Assembly (NCBI RefSeq): GCF_022811845.1
Contig: NZ_CP064269.1
Span: 12,712-76,711 of the forward strand
DNA from: Bacillus pseudomycoides
Lineage (GTDB): Bacteria > Bacillota > Bacilli > Bacillales > Bacillaceae_G
Reading direction: 5' to 3'
Length of the DNA: 64,000 nucleotides
The notes beneath the pieces were generated by a model. It was given only the letters and a program-made list of their open reading frames with translations, did no database searches and was not told the origin of the DNA. Positions 43,459-52,116 of the stretch are shown piece after piece; positions within the stretch are counted from its first letter, which is position 1; each line of letters starts with the position of its first letter. The translations under genes and the position numbers were made by a program.

Positions 43459-43488
43459 CTTCTCAATAGAGTGTACCCTATTGAGAAG
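43459..43488. repeat. Inverted repeat in divergent toxin-resolvase control region
   Basis: CTTCTCAATAG-agtgtacc-CTATTGAGAAG, a perfect 11-bp dyad. A second dyad AGTCTCAGAGACT lies at about 43511. Both lie upstream of the resolvase gene and probably form its res site. Confidence 0.65.
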
Positions 43489-43566
43489 AAACCTTTTCCT
43501 TGATATTATTAGTCTCAGAGACTCTCAATAACACTTATCAAAAATACATTTGAAATGAGGAGAAAA

Positions 43567-44127
43567 ATGGTCTATGGATACGCTCGTGTAAGTGCACAAG
43601 ATCAAAATTTAGATACACAGATTGAACAGCTCATGAAATATGGAGTAGATGAAATCATAAAAGAGAAAATAAGCGGGGTTACAAAACAAAAACCTGAGCT
43701 AGACACTTTACTTTCAAAACTAACAGCTGGCGATACTTTAGTTGTAACTAGAATGGATCGTTTAGGTCGAAATACCATTCAGCTATTACAGTTAGTAGAA
43801 CAACTTCGGGAAAAGGATGTTCACTTTGCGATTTTAAATTTAGGAATAGATACTAGAACTCCAACCGGTAAATTCTTTTTAACTGTCATGGCTGCCTTTA
43901 GTGAATTAGATCGAGAAATGATTAAAGAAAAACAACGTGCAGGAATAAAGTTAGCGAAACAAAAAGGAGTGTATAGAGGAAGATTGAAGAAATACACGGA
44001 TAAGCACCCAGGTATGAATCATGCGATTGAATTACGGAAGCATACCAATAAAACCGTTAAGGAAATATGCCAAATTACAGGAGTGAGTCAAGCCGCTCTG
44101 TATCGCAGATTAAAAGAACTTGAATAA
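43567..44127 (+). CDS. Serine recombinase (resolvase), 186 aa
   Basis: ATG 43567 follows GAGGAG; the ATG at 43555 contains that site and is less likely. VYGYARVSAQDQNLDTQIEQ has the catalytic Ser, VVTRMDRLGRNTIQLLQL follows, AAFSELDREMIKEKQRAG is the dimer helix, and KEICQITGVSQAALYRRLKE is the DNA-binding helix-turn-helix. This is a Tn3-type resolvase/Bin3 protein, divergent from the toxin gene. Confidence 0.92.
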   Translation: MVYGYARVSAQDQNLDTQIEQLMKYGVDEIIKEKISGVTKQKPELDTLLSKLTAGDTLVVTRMDRLGRNTIQLLQLVEQLREKDVHFAILNLGIDTRTPTGKFFLTVMAAFSELDREMIKEKQRAGIKLAKQKGVYRGRLKKYTDKHPGMNHAIELRKHTNKTVKEICQITGVSQAALYRRLKELE

Positions 44128-44204
44128 AGTTCTTTTTTAATTTGTAATTAAATCCCAGAGTGGCCCCTCATACCCAGAATCGTTTCCGTACCCCTTGTAA
44201 TTCT

Positions 44205-44290
44205 TCAGAAAATAATTGTAGTTTATCAGAAACCGAAACCTTCATATAACCACTCCATCCTTTCTGTATATTTCTACAAAAATGATATTA
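44205..44290 (-). mobile_element. IS231 transposase 5' remnant
   Basis: The complement encodes the first residues of an IS231 transposase and its leader. GCCATCC-type leader CTCCATCCTTTCTGTATATT and the TTCTACAAAAATGATA stretch match those upstream of the copies at 23032 and 28272. About 85 bases survive, right outside the toxin cassette. Confidence 0.6.
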
Positions 44291-44396
44291 CACTACTACT
44301 AAAGATGTATGGAATTTTAATACTTTTATTGGATTCAATATTATTTTCAAATTGGTATATTAATATTCAAGAACAGAGAGTAAGGGAGAAAATCAG

Positions 44397-44858
44397 ATGA
44401 TTAAAGGGCTGTATGAAGCACATTTACCAGTAAGTAATATTAACAAATCGATTGAGTTTTACAAAGGTTTGGGTCTGAAATTAGCAATAAAGTATGACAA
44501 GACGGCATTTTTTTGGATAGTAGAAAATGAAAGTTGGATTGGATTATGGGAATGTGAACAAGCGGATATTAAATATCACCCTTCCATAAGACATATTGCA
44601 TTTAGAGTAGATCTTGAAGATTTAAAGAATGCAAAAAAATGGTTAAAAGAACGCGATATTAATATGCGTGAAGAATTCGGTTTTAAACCTACTGAACCAA
44701 TTGTAATGCCTGATCAAGCACATGCTATGGTATATTTTCATGATTCAGATGGAAATTCATTGGAGTTTATTTGTAAACTTTCATCAGAACCTGAACATAA
44801 ACCTGATATGTATTTGAGTGAGTGGGAAAAGTATTTGGAGAATAAAGATTTATCATAA
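44397..44858 (+). CDS. VOC-family (glyoxalase/bleomycin-type) protein, 153 aa
   Basis: The fold shows as two beta-alpha-beta-beta-beta units: LYEAHLPVSNINKSIEFYKG at the start, RHIAFRV in the middle and HDSDGNSLEFICKL at the end. Possible metal ligands are His9, His62-like and Glu of SLEFI. ATG 44397 follows AAGGGAG. The layout resembles FosB/lyase-type resistance enzymes, but the substrate cannot be told. A second VOC gene follows 21 bases later. Confidence 0.8.
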   Translation: MIKGLYEAHLPVSNINKSIEFYKGLGLKLAIKYDKTAFFWIVENESWIGLWECEQADIKYHPSIRHIAFRVDLEDLKNAKKWLKERDINMREEFGFKPTEPIVMPDQAHAMVYFHDSDGNSLEFICKLSSEPEHKPDMYLSEWEKYLENKDLS

Positions 44859-44879
44859 TGAGTGAGAAGGAGAGCAAGT

Positions 44880-45248
44880 ATGCACTTTCGTCTGGAGTTG
44901 TTTGTCAAAAATTTGCAAAGATCTATTAGGTTTTATGAGGAAATTCTTGGTTTGGCATTCTCAAAAAAGAATGAGACTGGTGCGATGGTTAAACTAAAGG
45001 ATTTTGCTTTATTATTAACTCCTGATTATATTCTTAATGAAAATCATTATTTAAAAAAGGGAGGTCTTAACCCAAAAGGTAAGGGGGCTGAGGTTATTAT
45101 AGTTTTTGATAATATCGAACAATTATACCAACATGTATTAGAAAAAGATTATCCAGTAGAATCTAACCTTAAAACTCAATCTTGGGGAATGAAGGATTTC
45201 CGTATTGTAGACCCTGATGGTTATTATTTAAGGTTAACCTCATATTGA
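44880..45248 (+). CDS. VOC-family protein, 122 aa
   Basis: ATG 44880 follows GAAGGAGAG and is preferred to an upstream GTG. MHFRLELFVKNLQRSIRFYE and RIVDPDGYYLRLTSY are the N- and C-terminal strands of the vicinal-oxygen-chelate fold. Probably co-transcribed with the preceding VOC gene as a pair of metal-dependent or binding proteins. Confidence 0.78.
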   Translation: MHFRLELFVKNLQRSIRFYEEILGLAFSKKNETGAMVKLKDFALLLTPDYILNENHYLKKGGLNPKGKGAEVIIVFDNIEQLYQHVLEKDYPVESNLKTQSWGMKDFRIVDPDGYYLRLTSY

Positions 45249-45324
45249 ATTTTGAATTTTTTTCTATTTGAAGTGATTATAAACTAACACTTAGATTTAA
45301 ATAACTATATTGTTACTTTACATT

Positions 45325-45368
45325 TCTCGTTTTGGGGACAATGCAAAATACTAGCTTGATGGGTATGG
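45325..45368. mobile_element. IS231-type end remnant against a Tn3-like tip
   Basis: TTTCTCGTTTTGGGGACAAT, then CTAGCTTGATGGGTATG, is an IS231 right end. The next bases GGGGTCCCACCCACATTT begin a different Tn3-like terminal repeat. Confidence 0.6.
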
Positions 45369-45400
45369 GGTCCCACCCACATTTTAACGAAAACATACGC
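45366..45400. repeat. Tn3-like end GGGGTCCCACCCACATTT, first copy
   Basis: It continues TAACGAAAACATACGCTAAG, with the ACGCTAAG inner end common to Tn3-family repeats of this group. The outer 25 bases recur in the same orientation at 46568. Confidence 0.6.
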
Positions 45401-45796
45401 TAAGCAAATTTCGACCGTGAAGAGCAACTAAGGCAGCTACACCAAAAAAGGAAACAGACAACTATAGCTAAGGTTGAGGAAGCTATAAAACGTCTAACCA
45501 AGAGCTCTAAAGCAATTAACTTCAATAGTGTGGCAGAAGAAGCCGGAGTGAGTAAAGCCACACTGTATAACCATACAGAGCTCAAAGAACGCATCAATTT
45601 CTTGCGAAATCAACAAGAAAAAGCATTTGTGGACTCTAGGATTAAACGGGACGAGAACAATCAAAATGCCGTCATCGCTTCTCTTAAAAGAAGAATTGAA
45701 AAGTTAGAGAAAAAGAATAAAGATCTTGAAGAAGAAAATAAGCAATTACGTGAAAAAGAAAATGAAAAGCTTACTGATTACTTCATGAAGTTATAA
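45399..45796 (+). pseudogene. DUF6262/Tn554 TnpC-like gene, 5' end lost
   Basis: The frame is open from the Tn3-like end at about 45396 to TAA 45796, but no start codon with a ribosome site exists. The residues include TIAKVEEAIKRLTKSSKAIN and SVAEEAGVSKATLYNHTELK, the DUF6262 (Tn554 TnpC-like) helix-turn-helix, then a long coiled coil (KRRIEKLEKKNKDLEEENKQ). The 5' end was cut by the Tn3-like insertion. TnpA and TnpB partners are absent. Confidence 0.7.
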
Positions 45797-45800
45797 AATT

Positions 45801-45845
45801 AGGACCGTACATATTAGACATATCTAAAATGTACGGTCCTTTTGT
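45801..45845 (+). terminator. Terminator after TnpC-like remnant
   Basis: AGGACCGTACAT and ATGTACGGTCCT form a perfect 12-bp stem followed by TTTTG. Confidence 0.8.
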
Positions 45846-45869
45846 TTACTAGTGGTTCACTTATCTAAC

Positions 45870-46553
45870 CTAAAGATAAGTATGTGGTCCTTTACAATTT
45901 GAATTTCTTTTAAGCTTCTTATATTTTCTATATGAACGTCTAACAATGTTTAACATGAAATACGGTATTTTAACAGGGAAAGGCAATTTATAAATGAAAG
46001 GCAAGTAAAATGTAAAATATGCCTTTTCTAGGTCTCTCCACTTACTATCTTCTATTGTTTTTAAGAAATCAGATACATCGACTACATATCCCCTTCCGTT
46101 TTCCATCATCACATTTTTCCCGTGAACATCACAAGGAGTTAATCCTTGTTCCCTTGCATACTCTAAAGCTTCATTGATATCAAGGATTACCTGCTTAGGA
46201 ATTTTAATCCCCTTATGAATAGCATCGTATAAGGTAATTTCTTTTAAACGTTTCAATACTATGAAATTTCCTCCTTTATATATAAGCTTCGAATAAGAAG
46301 GATGATTTCCGATTCTTCGGTATACTTCTGACTCTTTTTCAATTCCTTCTCCTTCTCGCGCGTAAACTTTCACTACCCAATCTTTGTATTCTTTGTGCAT
46401 AAATACTGCGGCATAATTACCTGTCCCTAAACACCTCCAAAGTCTAGGAATATCTTTAACTACTACAGGCTCGAATTCCTCCTCACTTCTTATGCTTACC
46501 TCTTTTAATAATTCGTCCTTTATCAATCTCACAAAACTATTTATACTCATCAT
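45870..46553 (-). CDS. Protein kinase-like protein, 227 aa
   Basis: ATG 46553 follows GGAGTGG. LGTGNYAAVFM is the Gly-rich loop, WVVKVYA holds the ATP-binding Lys, GLTPCDVHGKNVMM is the catalytic loop (Asp but Cys instead of His before it), and GYVVDVSDF replaces the DFG region. It looks like a small lipopolysaccharide-kinase or Bud32-type kinase. The C-terminal 45 residues are hydrophobic then very basic, suggesting membrane contact. Its substrate is unknown. It lies between two direct copies of a Tn3-like end. Confidence 0.65.
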   Translation of the reverse strand: MMSINSFVRLIKDELLKEVSIRSEEEFEPVVVKDIPRLWRCLGTGNYAAVFMHKEYKDWVVKVYAREGEGIEKESEVYRRIGNHPSYSKLIYKGGNFIVLKRLKEITLYDAIHKGIKIPKQVILDINEALEYAREQGLTPCDVHGKNVMMENGRGYVVDVSDFLKTIEDSKWRDLEKAYFTFYLPFIYKLPFPVKIPYFMLNIVRRSYRKYKKLKRNSNCKGPHTYL

Positions 46554-46567
46554 TTCCACTCCGGTTT

Positions 46568-46593
46568 TGCTAAAAGGGGTCCCACCCACATTT
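46568..46593. repeat. Tn3-like end GGGGTCCCACCCACATTT, second copy
   Basis: Same orientation as 45366; identical for about 25 bases, then different. It marks either a truncated second element or a solo end left after recombination. Confidence 0.6.
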
Positions 46594-46649
46594 TAACGAA
46601 TGTTGGTGCTACCTCAATTACTATCTTAACAAATTAAAATTTTGTCTCT

Positions 46650-47270
46650 CTATTCTTTCATTCTTTCCTCATACTGTTTGGCAAGTTTATAAAATGAAGA
46701 TCGTTTGATGTCATACTTTTTCATAGCTCCTACTGCTGTAATTGAACCGGATTTCCATTCCTTATAAGCTTCAATAAATTTTTCTGTTATTTCGGCAGGA
46801 GGACGTCCTAAATGTTTACCTTGTTTTCTGGCAAGAGCAATTCCTTCAGCTTGACGTTGTTTAATATCAATGCGCTCTTTTTCTGCAAAGGCAGATAATA
46901 TTGTCAGTGTTGCTTTTTGAATTGCGCTCTGAATAACATCATTTGTACTTTCTCCAGTGTAATTGACGTTAATGTATGGTTCCTTTATAAATTGTAAATT
47001 TACTTTATGTTTTTCGTAATATCTAAATTCTTCTAATGTATCATTCATATTTCTTCCAAGTCTTGTCAAGGAGTCGAACACAATGGTATTTCCTGTACGA
47101 ACAAGACGTTTTAGCATTTGATAATTCTCTCGCTCCATATTTTTTCCAGATTCTTTATCTATGAAAATATCTCGTTCTTCTATCCCTAAATCCTTCATAT
47201 TCTGAATTTGCCGTTCTTCGTTTTGATCTTTACTCGAAACTCGCACATATCCAAATTTTTTATGTTTCAT
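46650..47270 (-). CDS. Serine recombinase (resolvase), 206 aa
   Basis: KFGYVRVSSKDQNEERQIQN has the catalytic Ser. IVFDSLTRLGRNMNDTLEEF and TLTILSAFAEKERIDIKQRQ follow. KKYDIKRSSFYKLAKQYEE is a C-terminal helix-turn-helix. ATG 47270 with GAGGTGTAGCTT upstream. It resembles the protein at 37556 more than that at 43567. A palindromic res-like site lies at 47384-47415. Confidence 0.9.
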   Translation of the reverse strand: MKHKKFGYVRVSSKDQNEERQIQNMKDLGIEERDIFIDKESGKNMERENYQMLKRLVRTGNTIVFDSLTRLGRNMNDTLEEFRYYEKHKVNLQFIKEPYINVNYTGESTNDVIQSAIQKATLTILSAFAEKERIDIKQRQAEGIALARKQGKHLGRPPAEITEKFIEAYKEWKSGSITAVGAMKKYDIKRSSFYKLAKQYEERMKE

Positions 47271-47299
47271 AAGCTACACCTCACTGTTAATTATACCAA

Positions 47300-47416
47300 T
47301 AATGTCTGTAAAGGTATATGCAATAAAAAGATGTCTGTAAAATTAGAACTGGACATTTATAGACGTGGATTTTTATAGGTTTCTATATATCCGTAAAGGT
47401 ATACTTTTACAGACGA
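47300..47416. repeat. res-like sites upstream of resolvase
   Basis: GTCTGTAAAGGTATA, GTCTGTAAAATTAG and CCGTAAAGGTATAC followed by TTTTACAGACG: repeated half-sites related to the 26-bp palindrome at 38343. This fits a three-subsite res region. Confidence 0.6.
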
Positions 47417-47540
47417 GTTGAAGGGCTCACTTAAGACTACATACAACAAATCTAAAACGTACATTTTTAGGACATAGTTTCTAGAGTGAGTTTTTGGGGA
47501 AGTTTGTTTAATGGCAATAAAGTTGTTTAATCTCAATACA

Positions 47541-47578
47541 TAAAACACCGTTCGAAAATAGAACGGTGTTTTAAAATA
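47541..47578. terminator. Hairpin terminator
   Basis: AAAACACCGTTC-GAAAATA-GAACGGTGTTTT, a perfect 12-bp stem. The following 47579-47799 is AT-rich with no gene. Confidence 0.8.
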
Positions 47579-47799
47579 ATTGTTTAATTTTCTTCATTCA
47601 ATATTATTTTTCTCAAAACAAACAACAATAAAGTCATTTAAGAACTAAGTGTTCTGTTCTTCCGCAATTGTACCCTTTTCTTGAATAAGTACATACTTGT
47701 ATTAGCTTAGTACTTAACTTAGGACATATCGAACTAAAATCCCCTTTAGTAACAAGATACAGCACTTCACTTTAAACACTATCTATAATAGTATATTTA

Positions 47800-48900
47800 T
47801 TATCTCCATATTCTCCAAAAATCAGGTCCATAGTTCTTGTTACAAAATTCAACTGGAATTCGTGTCTTTGAAAAATTATCACCAACGTTTATCTTATAAA
47901 ATTTATTCTGTATGGGAGAACCAAAGGAAAACTCAAGTTGGCAATCAGTAAGATTAAACAAAACTGAATAAACTGTTCCAAAGTTCTCTTTATAATTATG
48001 AATGGACAGCCCTTTCGGAAACTCCGTTGAAAGAAGTTCTTTAATTTCGCAAACAGTTCTTTTACCATTGTCACTAAATTTATTCTCTAAAATATTATAT
48101 CGTAGTTGAGATTGCTCTAGCTTGCCTGGTTCAAGATTCTCAATTTCAGGAAATAGCCCATGATTTGTTGCAATTAAATAATCTAGTTCTGCTTTTTTAA
48201 CTACTTTAACTCCGTCATATGTTCCAACTAAAGCCGCCTGACCATTTGCATCTGCTAAAAGTAAATTCATATTCGTTCCCACAGGCATGTTTTTCACAGC
48301 ATAGACGGCTTCTTCAATATTTTTACACGTCTCTAGTATAGCTCTAACAACCACCATAAACTGCAACCCAGTGACTACGGGTTCTCTCATACCTAGATAT
48401 TTACCTATTGGCATGCCACACGAAGCAAACGCTACACATAGACCTTTCTCGTTTAATCCTTCACTTCGACCAAATGTAGAAACAGAGAAACCGGTATGCA
48501 TGTATCTTCCATCTACTTTAGTTGTACAAAGGCGCATATCCGAAATGTCCGGAGAGAGGTCGTAGTTTCGTAATACGTATGTTTTACCATTGGCCATTTT
48601 TTTTGGCAAAATTGCACCTAGACTACACCCTCCAGGTATTAACCAGGCATCGTTATAAAACTTTAATTGGTTTGGTTTATAACCAAATCCTTCCGCAAAA
48701 CCCTCTAATTCCTCATTTAACTCCGGGCAATACTCCTCGATTTGGGCTCTCATTTCTAGATATGCTTTGTCAGAATCAGATTGTTCCCTAAAAAAAATTT
48801 CCTTAGCGTGTGCACTTTCATAGTATTCTAATGCTTGTTGTTTTCCAATTTCATATGAACTTCCTGTAAGATAAATAAATTTCCCTGTATGCGTATTCAT
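47800..48900 (-). CDS. C45-type Ntn hydrolase (acyl-CoA:penicillin acyltransferase/NAAA-like), 366 aa
   Basis: DAWLIPGGCSLGAI holds the likely N-terminal nucleophile Cys92 exposed by self-cleavage. YVLRNYDLSPD and GLNEKGLCVAFASCGMPIG match the beta-strands of peptidase C45/linear-amide hydrolases, and ATNHGLF follows. It should cleave acyl amides (for example N-acyl amino acids or beta-lactam side chains). The substrate is unknown. It has no signal peptide. A MerR gene lies just upstream on the same strand. Confidence 0.8.
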   Translation of the reverse strand: MNTHTGKFIYLTGSSYEIGKQQALEYYESAHAKEIFFREQSDSDKAYLEMRAQIEEYCPELNEELEGFAEGFGYKPNQLKFYNDAWLIPGGCSLGAILPKKMANGKTYVLRNYDLSPDISDMRLCTTKVDGRYMHTGFSVSTFGRSEGLNEKGLCVAFASCGMPIGKYLGMREPVVTGLQFMVVVRAILETCKNIEEAVYAVKNMPVGTNMNLLLADANGQAALVGTYDGVKVVKKAELDYLIATNHGLFPEIENLEPGKLEQSQLRYNILENKFSDNGKRTVCEIKELLSTEFPKGLSIHNYKENFGTVYSVLFNLTDCQLEFSFGSPIQNKFYKINVGDNFSKTRIPVEFCNKNYGPDFWRIWR

Positions 48901-48957
48901 TCCAAGCTCCCCATTCTGCGTTTTAATAACAAGACATATATACCTTGCTATAAACAG

Positions 48958-48990
48958 AATAAACTCTCCAGTAACTGGAGAGTTTACCTC
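48958..48990 (-). terminator. Terminator after MerR gene
   Basis: AAACTCTCCAGTAACTGGAGAGTTT, a 10-bp stem. It separates the MerR gene from the C45 gene, so they are transcribed apart. Confidence 0.75.
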
Positions 48991-49000
48991 AATTCGTTAT

Positions 49001-49855
49001 TCAATTATTCTGCGTTGTTACCTTTATAAACACTTTTGTCAAAAAATCATTTGGATGTATCTCATTGTTCGGTTTAATATTTATTGGATTCACTACTTTG
49101 GATGGGACGAGTCCCCTTATGTACTGTTCCATATACATTCCTTCAACATGAAGTGATTGTTCTGCCACCCATGCCTTTAAACGATTGTAACCATAGTGAA
49201 GTTCTGAATAAGGCCCTTTTACCTCGACACATGCATACATTCCGCCAGGCATTGTCGTAAGGTGCTCCTCATTTTTATCGACTTTTACGGGTAAAAGTAA
49301 TTCAACATCTGCTTTCTTTTGTCTCCAGTCTTTTTGATGAAAAATAGCTAGTAGCTCTCCATCCATTTTAAACTGATATGCATAAATCCTTTCAAACAGC
49401 ATTTTAACGAGTGTGTCCATTTCAACCATATTTATTGTTTTGCGAATAGACACAACCTGTATATCTTTTCGCTCCTCTATGTAACAACTTGACAGAATTG
49501 GCTCAGGAATGAATGCTTTATCATTCTTTATGAACTTCTTTATTTGCTGGATGTTGTTAATTTGCTTGATAATTTGTTCTTGCTCATACTTTAACTCTTC
49601 TGTTTTTTTCTTTAATCTTACATTGAGATTTTTCATATCTTTACCCTTTAAAACTTGTTCAATTTCGTTTAACGAAAACTGGCAGTCTTTAAGCACAAGG
49701 ATAGTCTTTAGCTCTTTCATCTTCTCGTAGTCATAGTAACGATAGCTCGTCTCTGGATCTACATAAGAAGGTTCGAGTAAACCAATGTCACTATAGTAAC
49801 GAATTGTTTTCACAGGTACATCGCACAGATTTGAAAATCTTCCGATGGTATACAT
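49001..49855 (-). CDS. MerR-family regulator with GyrI-like effector domain, 284 aa
   Basis: ATG 49855 follows AAAAGGGGC. An upstream open extension is probably not translated. Residues 1-70 are the MerR domain (MYTIGRFSNLCDVPVKTIRY, then YSDIGLLEP, SYRYYDYEKM). A coiled coil spans 75-125. The C-terminal 150 residues (IQVVSIRKTINMVEMDTLVK, then GMYACVEVKGPYSELHYGYN) form a BmrR/GyrI-type multidrug-binding domain. The target promoter is not evident; the C45 gene is the nearest candidate. Confidence 0.85.
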   Translation of the reverse strand: MYTIGRFSNLCDVPVKTIRYYSDIGLLEPSYVDPETSYRYYDYEKMKELKTILVLKDCQFSLNEIEQVLKGKDMKNLNVRLKKKTEELKYEQEQIIKQINNIQQIKKFIKNDKAFIPEPILSSCYIEERKDIQVVSIRKTINMVEMDTLVKMLFERIYAYQFKMDGELLAIFHQKDWRQKKADVELLLPVKVDKNEEHLTTMPGGMYACVEVKGPYSELHYGYNRLKAWVAEQSLHVEGMYMEQYIRGLVPSKVVNPINIKPNNEIHPNDFLTKVFIKVTTQNN

Positions 49856-50155
49856 AGCAAAGCCCCTTTTCCAAACGACATCTATATCTAAAAAACTCGC
49901 TCCAATTAATCCCATTATAAACCAAAAATAAATCAATCTGACACTTCAACTTTCCACTTGAAATTCTTCTTGATTTTCAATGAAATAGAACTTCAATGAA
50001 ATAACATGACTGACGTTTTAAACAACTTTATTGTACGTCAACAAAGTTTACAGCAAAAAACAGCGAAAATTGATTAATACCCGATTGTTCAGAAAATACT
50101 TATTTTTGAGAGGTGATAGCTACAACAATTATATAGAGAAGTATGATATATTTGA

Positions 50156-50186
50156 AAAAGCGCCCTGTTTACAGGGCGCTTCACTT
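50156..50186 (-). terminator. Terminator after cytolysin gene
   Basis: AAGCGCCCTG-TTTA-CAGGGCGCTT, a perfect 10-bp GC-rich stem five bases beyond the cytolysin stop, acting on the minus-strand operon. Confidence 0.85.
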
Positions 50187-50190
50187 TTAC

Positions 50191-51728
50191 CTAATGACTA
50201 ATATTAGCACTTGGGTATAATGTTGTTCCTCCAACTGAAACTTTAATTTCATTTGTTAATGGAACATTTTGTTCATTAATAATTGTTCTCCACCATTCCC
50301 ATGCAAGACCTGTACATTCTCTTGCTACGACTTTTACATTTTTTGAATTCGGCGGAAGTGGTATGACTGTATTGAAATGAGCAGTTCTGTCTCTGCCGTT
50401 TCCTTCCCAGGTTTTATGGGTTAGTACTTCTTTACCATTTTTATCATATGAGAATTCATCCCAAGATACATCAAATTGAGCAACATATCCACCAGTATGA
50501 TCAAGCGTCATTTTAGCACTAGAATATTCTGTAGTTGTAGTCTCAATATAATCTGTATTGTTATGAACAGCAGCAGTTGCGTTATCTTTTAAGAAAGTGC
50601 TTGTATATGAAATTGGGTATGCTGGATTTTTAGAACTTAATTCTGCATTATCTTTAATGATATTTCGGATTTCATTAAAATCTTTTGTAACAACCTTGTT
50701 ATGCTCTTTTGCATCTCCGCCTAATACTACAGCGGTAAAGGTACTGTCTTCAAAAATATCTTTGTACTGTCCACTCGCTTCAACGCTTTGATTCTTAATT
50801 AAGGCTTTAAAAGCAGCTTGTACATCTTTACTCTTAGATGATGTTTCTAATTTCACATAAACTGTTCTACCATAAGCTACATTTGATACCATAACAGGCG
50901 GAGCCGCCTTACTTATCCCTTTACGAGTTAACTCGTCAAACGTAACACTATTATCAAAAGGTCTGATGGATTGTTAGGTAGTTCTGCACTTACGGTATAA
51001 AAGATTTGCTTATATGCCGCAACCATCACTTTTTTCTCTCCATTTGCAACAGCATTAAAGTCAATGTTCAGTGCATTGTCAAGATATTTAGCGTTAACAT
51101 TAAGAGCACTTGCTATTTGAGATTTACTATACACCATAGATTCTGTATACTGCATTCTTGCAGGTAACGTATGTGTTTTTGAATACTTTTGATTCCAAGT
51201 AGATACTAATTCATCTACTGCACCAGACACATTACCATATGTAGGATTTTGGACAGTAATTGTATTGTCTTTTCTCATGCCAGGTAAGTCTATACTAATA
51301 TTCAAAGGTTTTCTCTTAGCTACTAACAAACTAGGTTGATTATCTGCAAAAGCTTTATTTGCAAGTTGTACTGCTCCTGGATATGTACGATTAGCCACAG
51401 AATCAATAATCGAAATATCGACTGGTGAAGTTGTAAGTGATTTTTTCTCACGTTCAACTACTACAAATTTACCATTTGAATTTGTACTTTCTTTTGGAAC
51501 AAAACTCTCTACTTTATCACCATTTACTGCTAAAACCTCTTGATTATTATACTTAAGATTTGCTATACCAGTATCAATGCCACTTGCATTTTTTGTTGCA
51601 CCAGCCGAATTACCTGTTTTTGTTTCCGCAAAGGAAATAGATGAATAACTAATAGTGCTTAAACTAACTAATAAACATGCTAATAATTTGATTCCTTTAA
51701 CACTTTTTTTAATTTTCAAAAAATTCAT
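50191..51728 (-). pseudogene. Cholesterol-dependent cytolysin (cereolysin O type) with one-base frameshift
   Basis: ATG 51728 follows AAGAAGGGAA. A signal peptide (ending SISFAETK) is followed by a full cytolysin (AYKQIFYTVSAELPNNPSDL). A T is missing in the run at about 50957; adding it restores FDNSVTFDELTRKGISKAAP to the second part. That part holds the undecapeptide ECTGLAWEWWR and the cholesterol-recognition Thr-Leu (GGTTLYP). Total about 512 residues, the family's normal length. The defect is a homopolymer one, so the gene may well be intact. It follows the six-peptide array on the same strand with no terminator between, and is probably driven by the same PlcR box. Confidence 0.88.
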
Positions 51729-51790
51729 TCCCTTCTTTTTTTCGTATTAAGGTATGATAATTGTTTATAAATAATTGCTGAACAATGAAC

Positions 51791-51871
51791 TTACATTACT
51801 GCTTTTAAAAGCTCTTGTACGAATGGAAGTAATCCACCGATAAATTTTAAAACTGCCATTGCGATTGCCAT
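51791..51871 (-). CDS. 26-aa amphipathic peptide, array copy 1
   Basis: ATG 51871 follows GAGGAGG at 7 bases. The peptide is MAIAMAVLKFIGGLLPFVQE plus a LLKAVM tail: 26 residues, no leader, one Lys in each half, a Gly-Gly then Pro hinge and one Glu. It looks like a leaderless membrane-active peptide (phenol-soluble-modulin or leaderless-bacteriocin type). It is the copy nearest the cytolysin. Confidence 0.7.
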   Translation of the reverse strand: MAIAMAVLKFIGGLLPFVQELLKAVM

Positions 51872-51953
51872 ATGATTTCCTCCTCTCATCTGTACCTTAA
51901 TTCATCTTCGCTATATAGATCATTTGTATAAATAATTGTGCTGAATAATGAAC

Positions 51954-52034
51954 TTACATTACTGCTTTTAAAAGCTCTTGTACGAATGGAAGTAATCCAC
52001 CGATAAATTTTAAAACTGCCATTGCGATTGCCAT
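51954..52034 (-). CDS. 26-aa amphipathic peptide, array copy 2
   Basis: Identical in amino acids to copy 1 (LLPFVQE version) with the same GAGGAGG site. Unit spacing to copy 1 is 163 bases. The intergenic parts are also almost identical, so these two arose by recent duplication. Confidence 0.7.
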   Translation of the reverse strand: MAIAMAVLKFIGGLLPFVQELLKAVM

Positions 52035-52116
52035 ATGATTTCCTCCTCTCATCTGTACCTTAATTCATCTTCGCTATACAGATCATTTGTATAAATAATT
52101 GTGCTGAATAACGAAC

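Larger units (their letters stand above)
39783..44194. mobile_element. Tn3-like toxin cassette with resolvase (GGGGTACGGAAACGATTC ends)
   Basis: The left end GGGGTACGGAAACGATTC, then TAGGTATGAGGGGTCAC, is mirrored at 44159-44194 with two mismatches over about 35 bp. The 4.4 kb inside encodes a putative immunity protein, a 958-residue toxin and a serine resolvase with a divergent control region. No transposase is present. Movement would need one in trans. The ends differ from the GGGGTCACCATATC family. Confidence 0.8.

Noticed and set aside
47357..47548. 63-codon minus-strand frame upstream of the resolvase
   Set aside because: Overlaps the res-like repeats and has no ribosome site.
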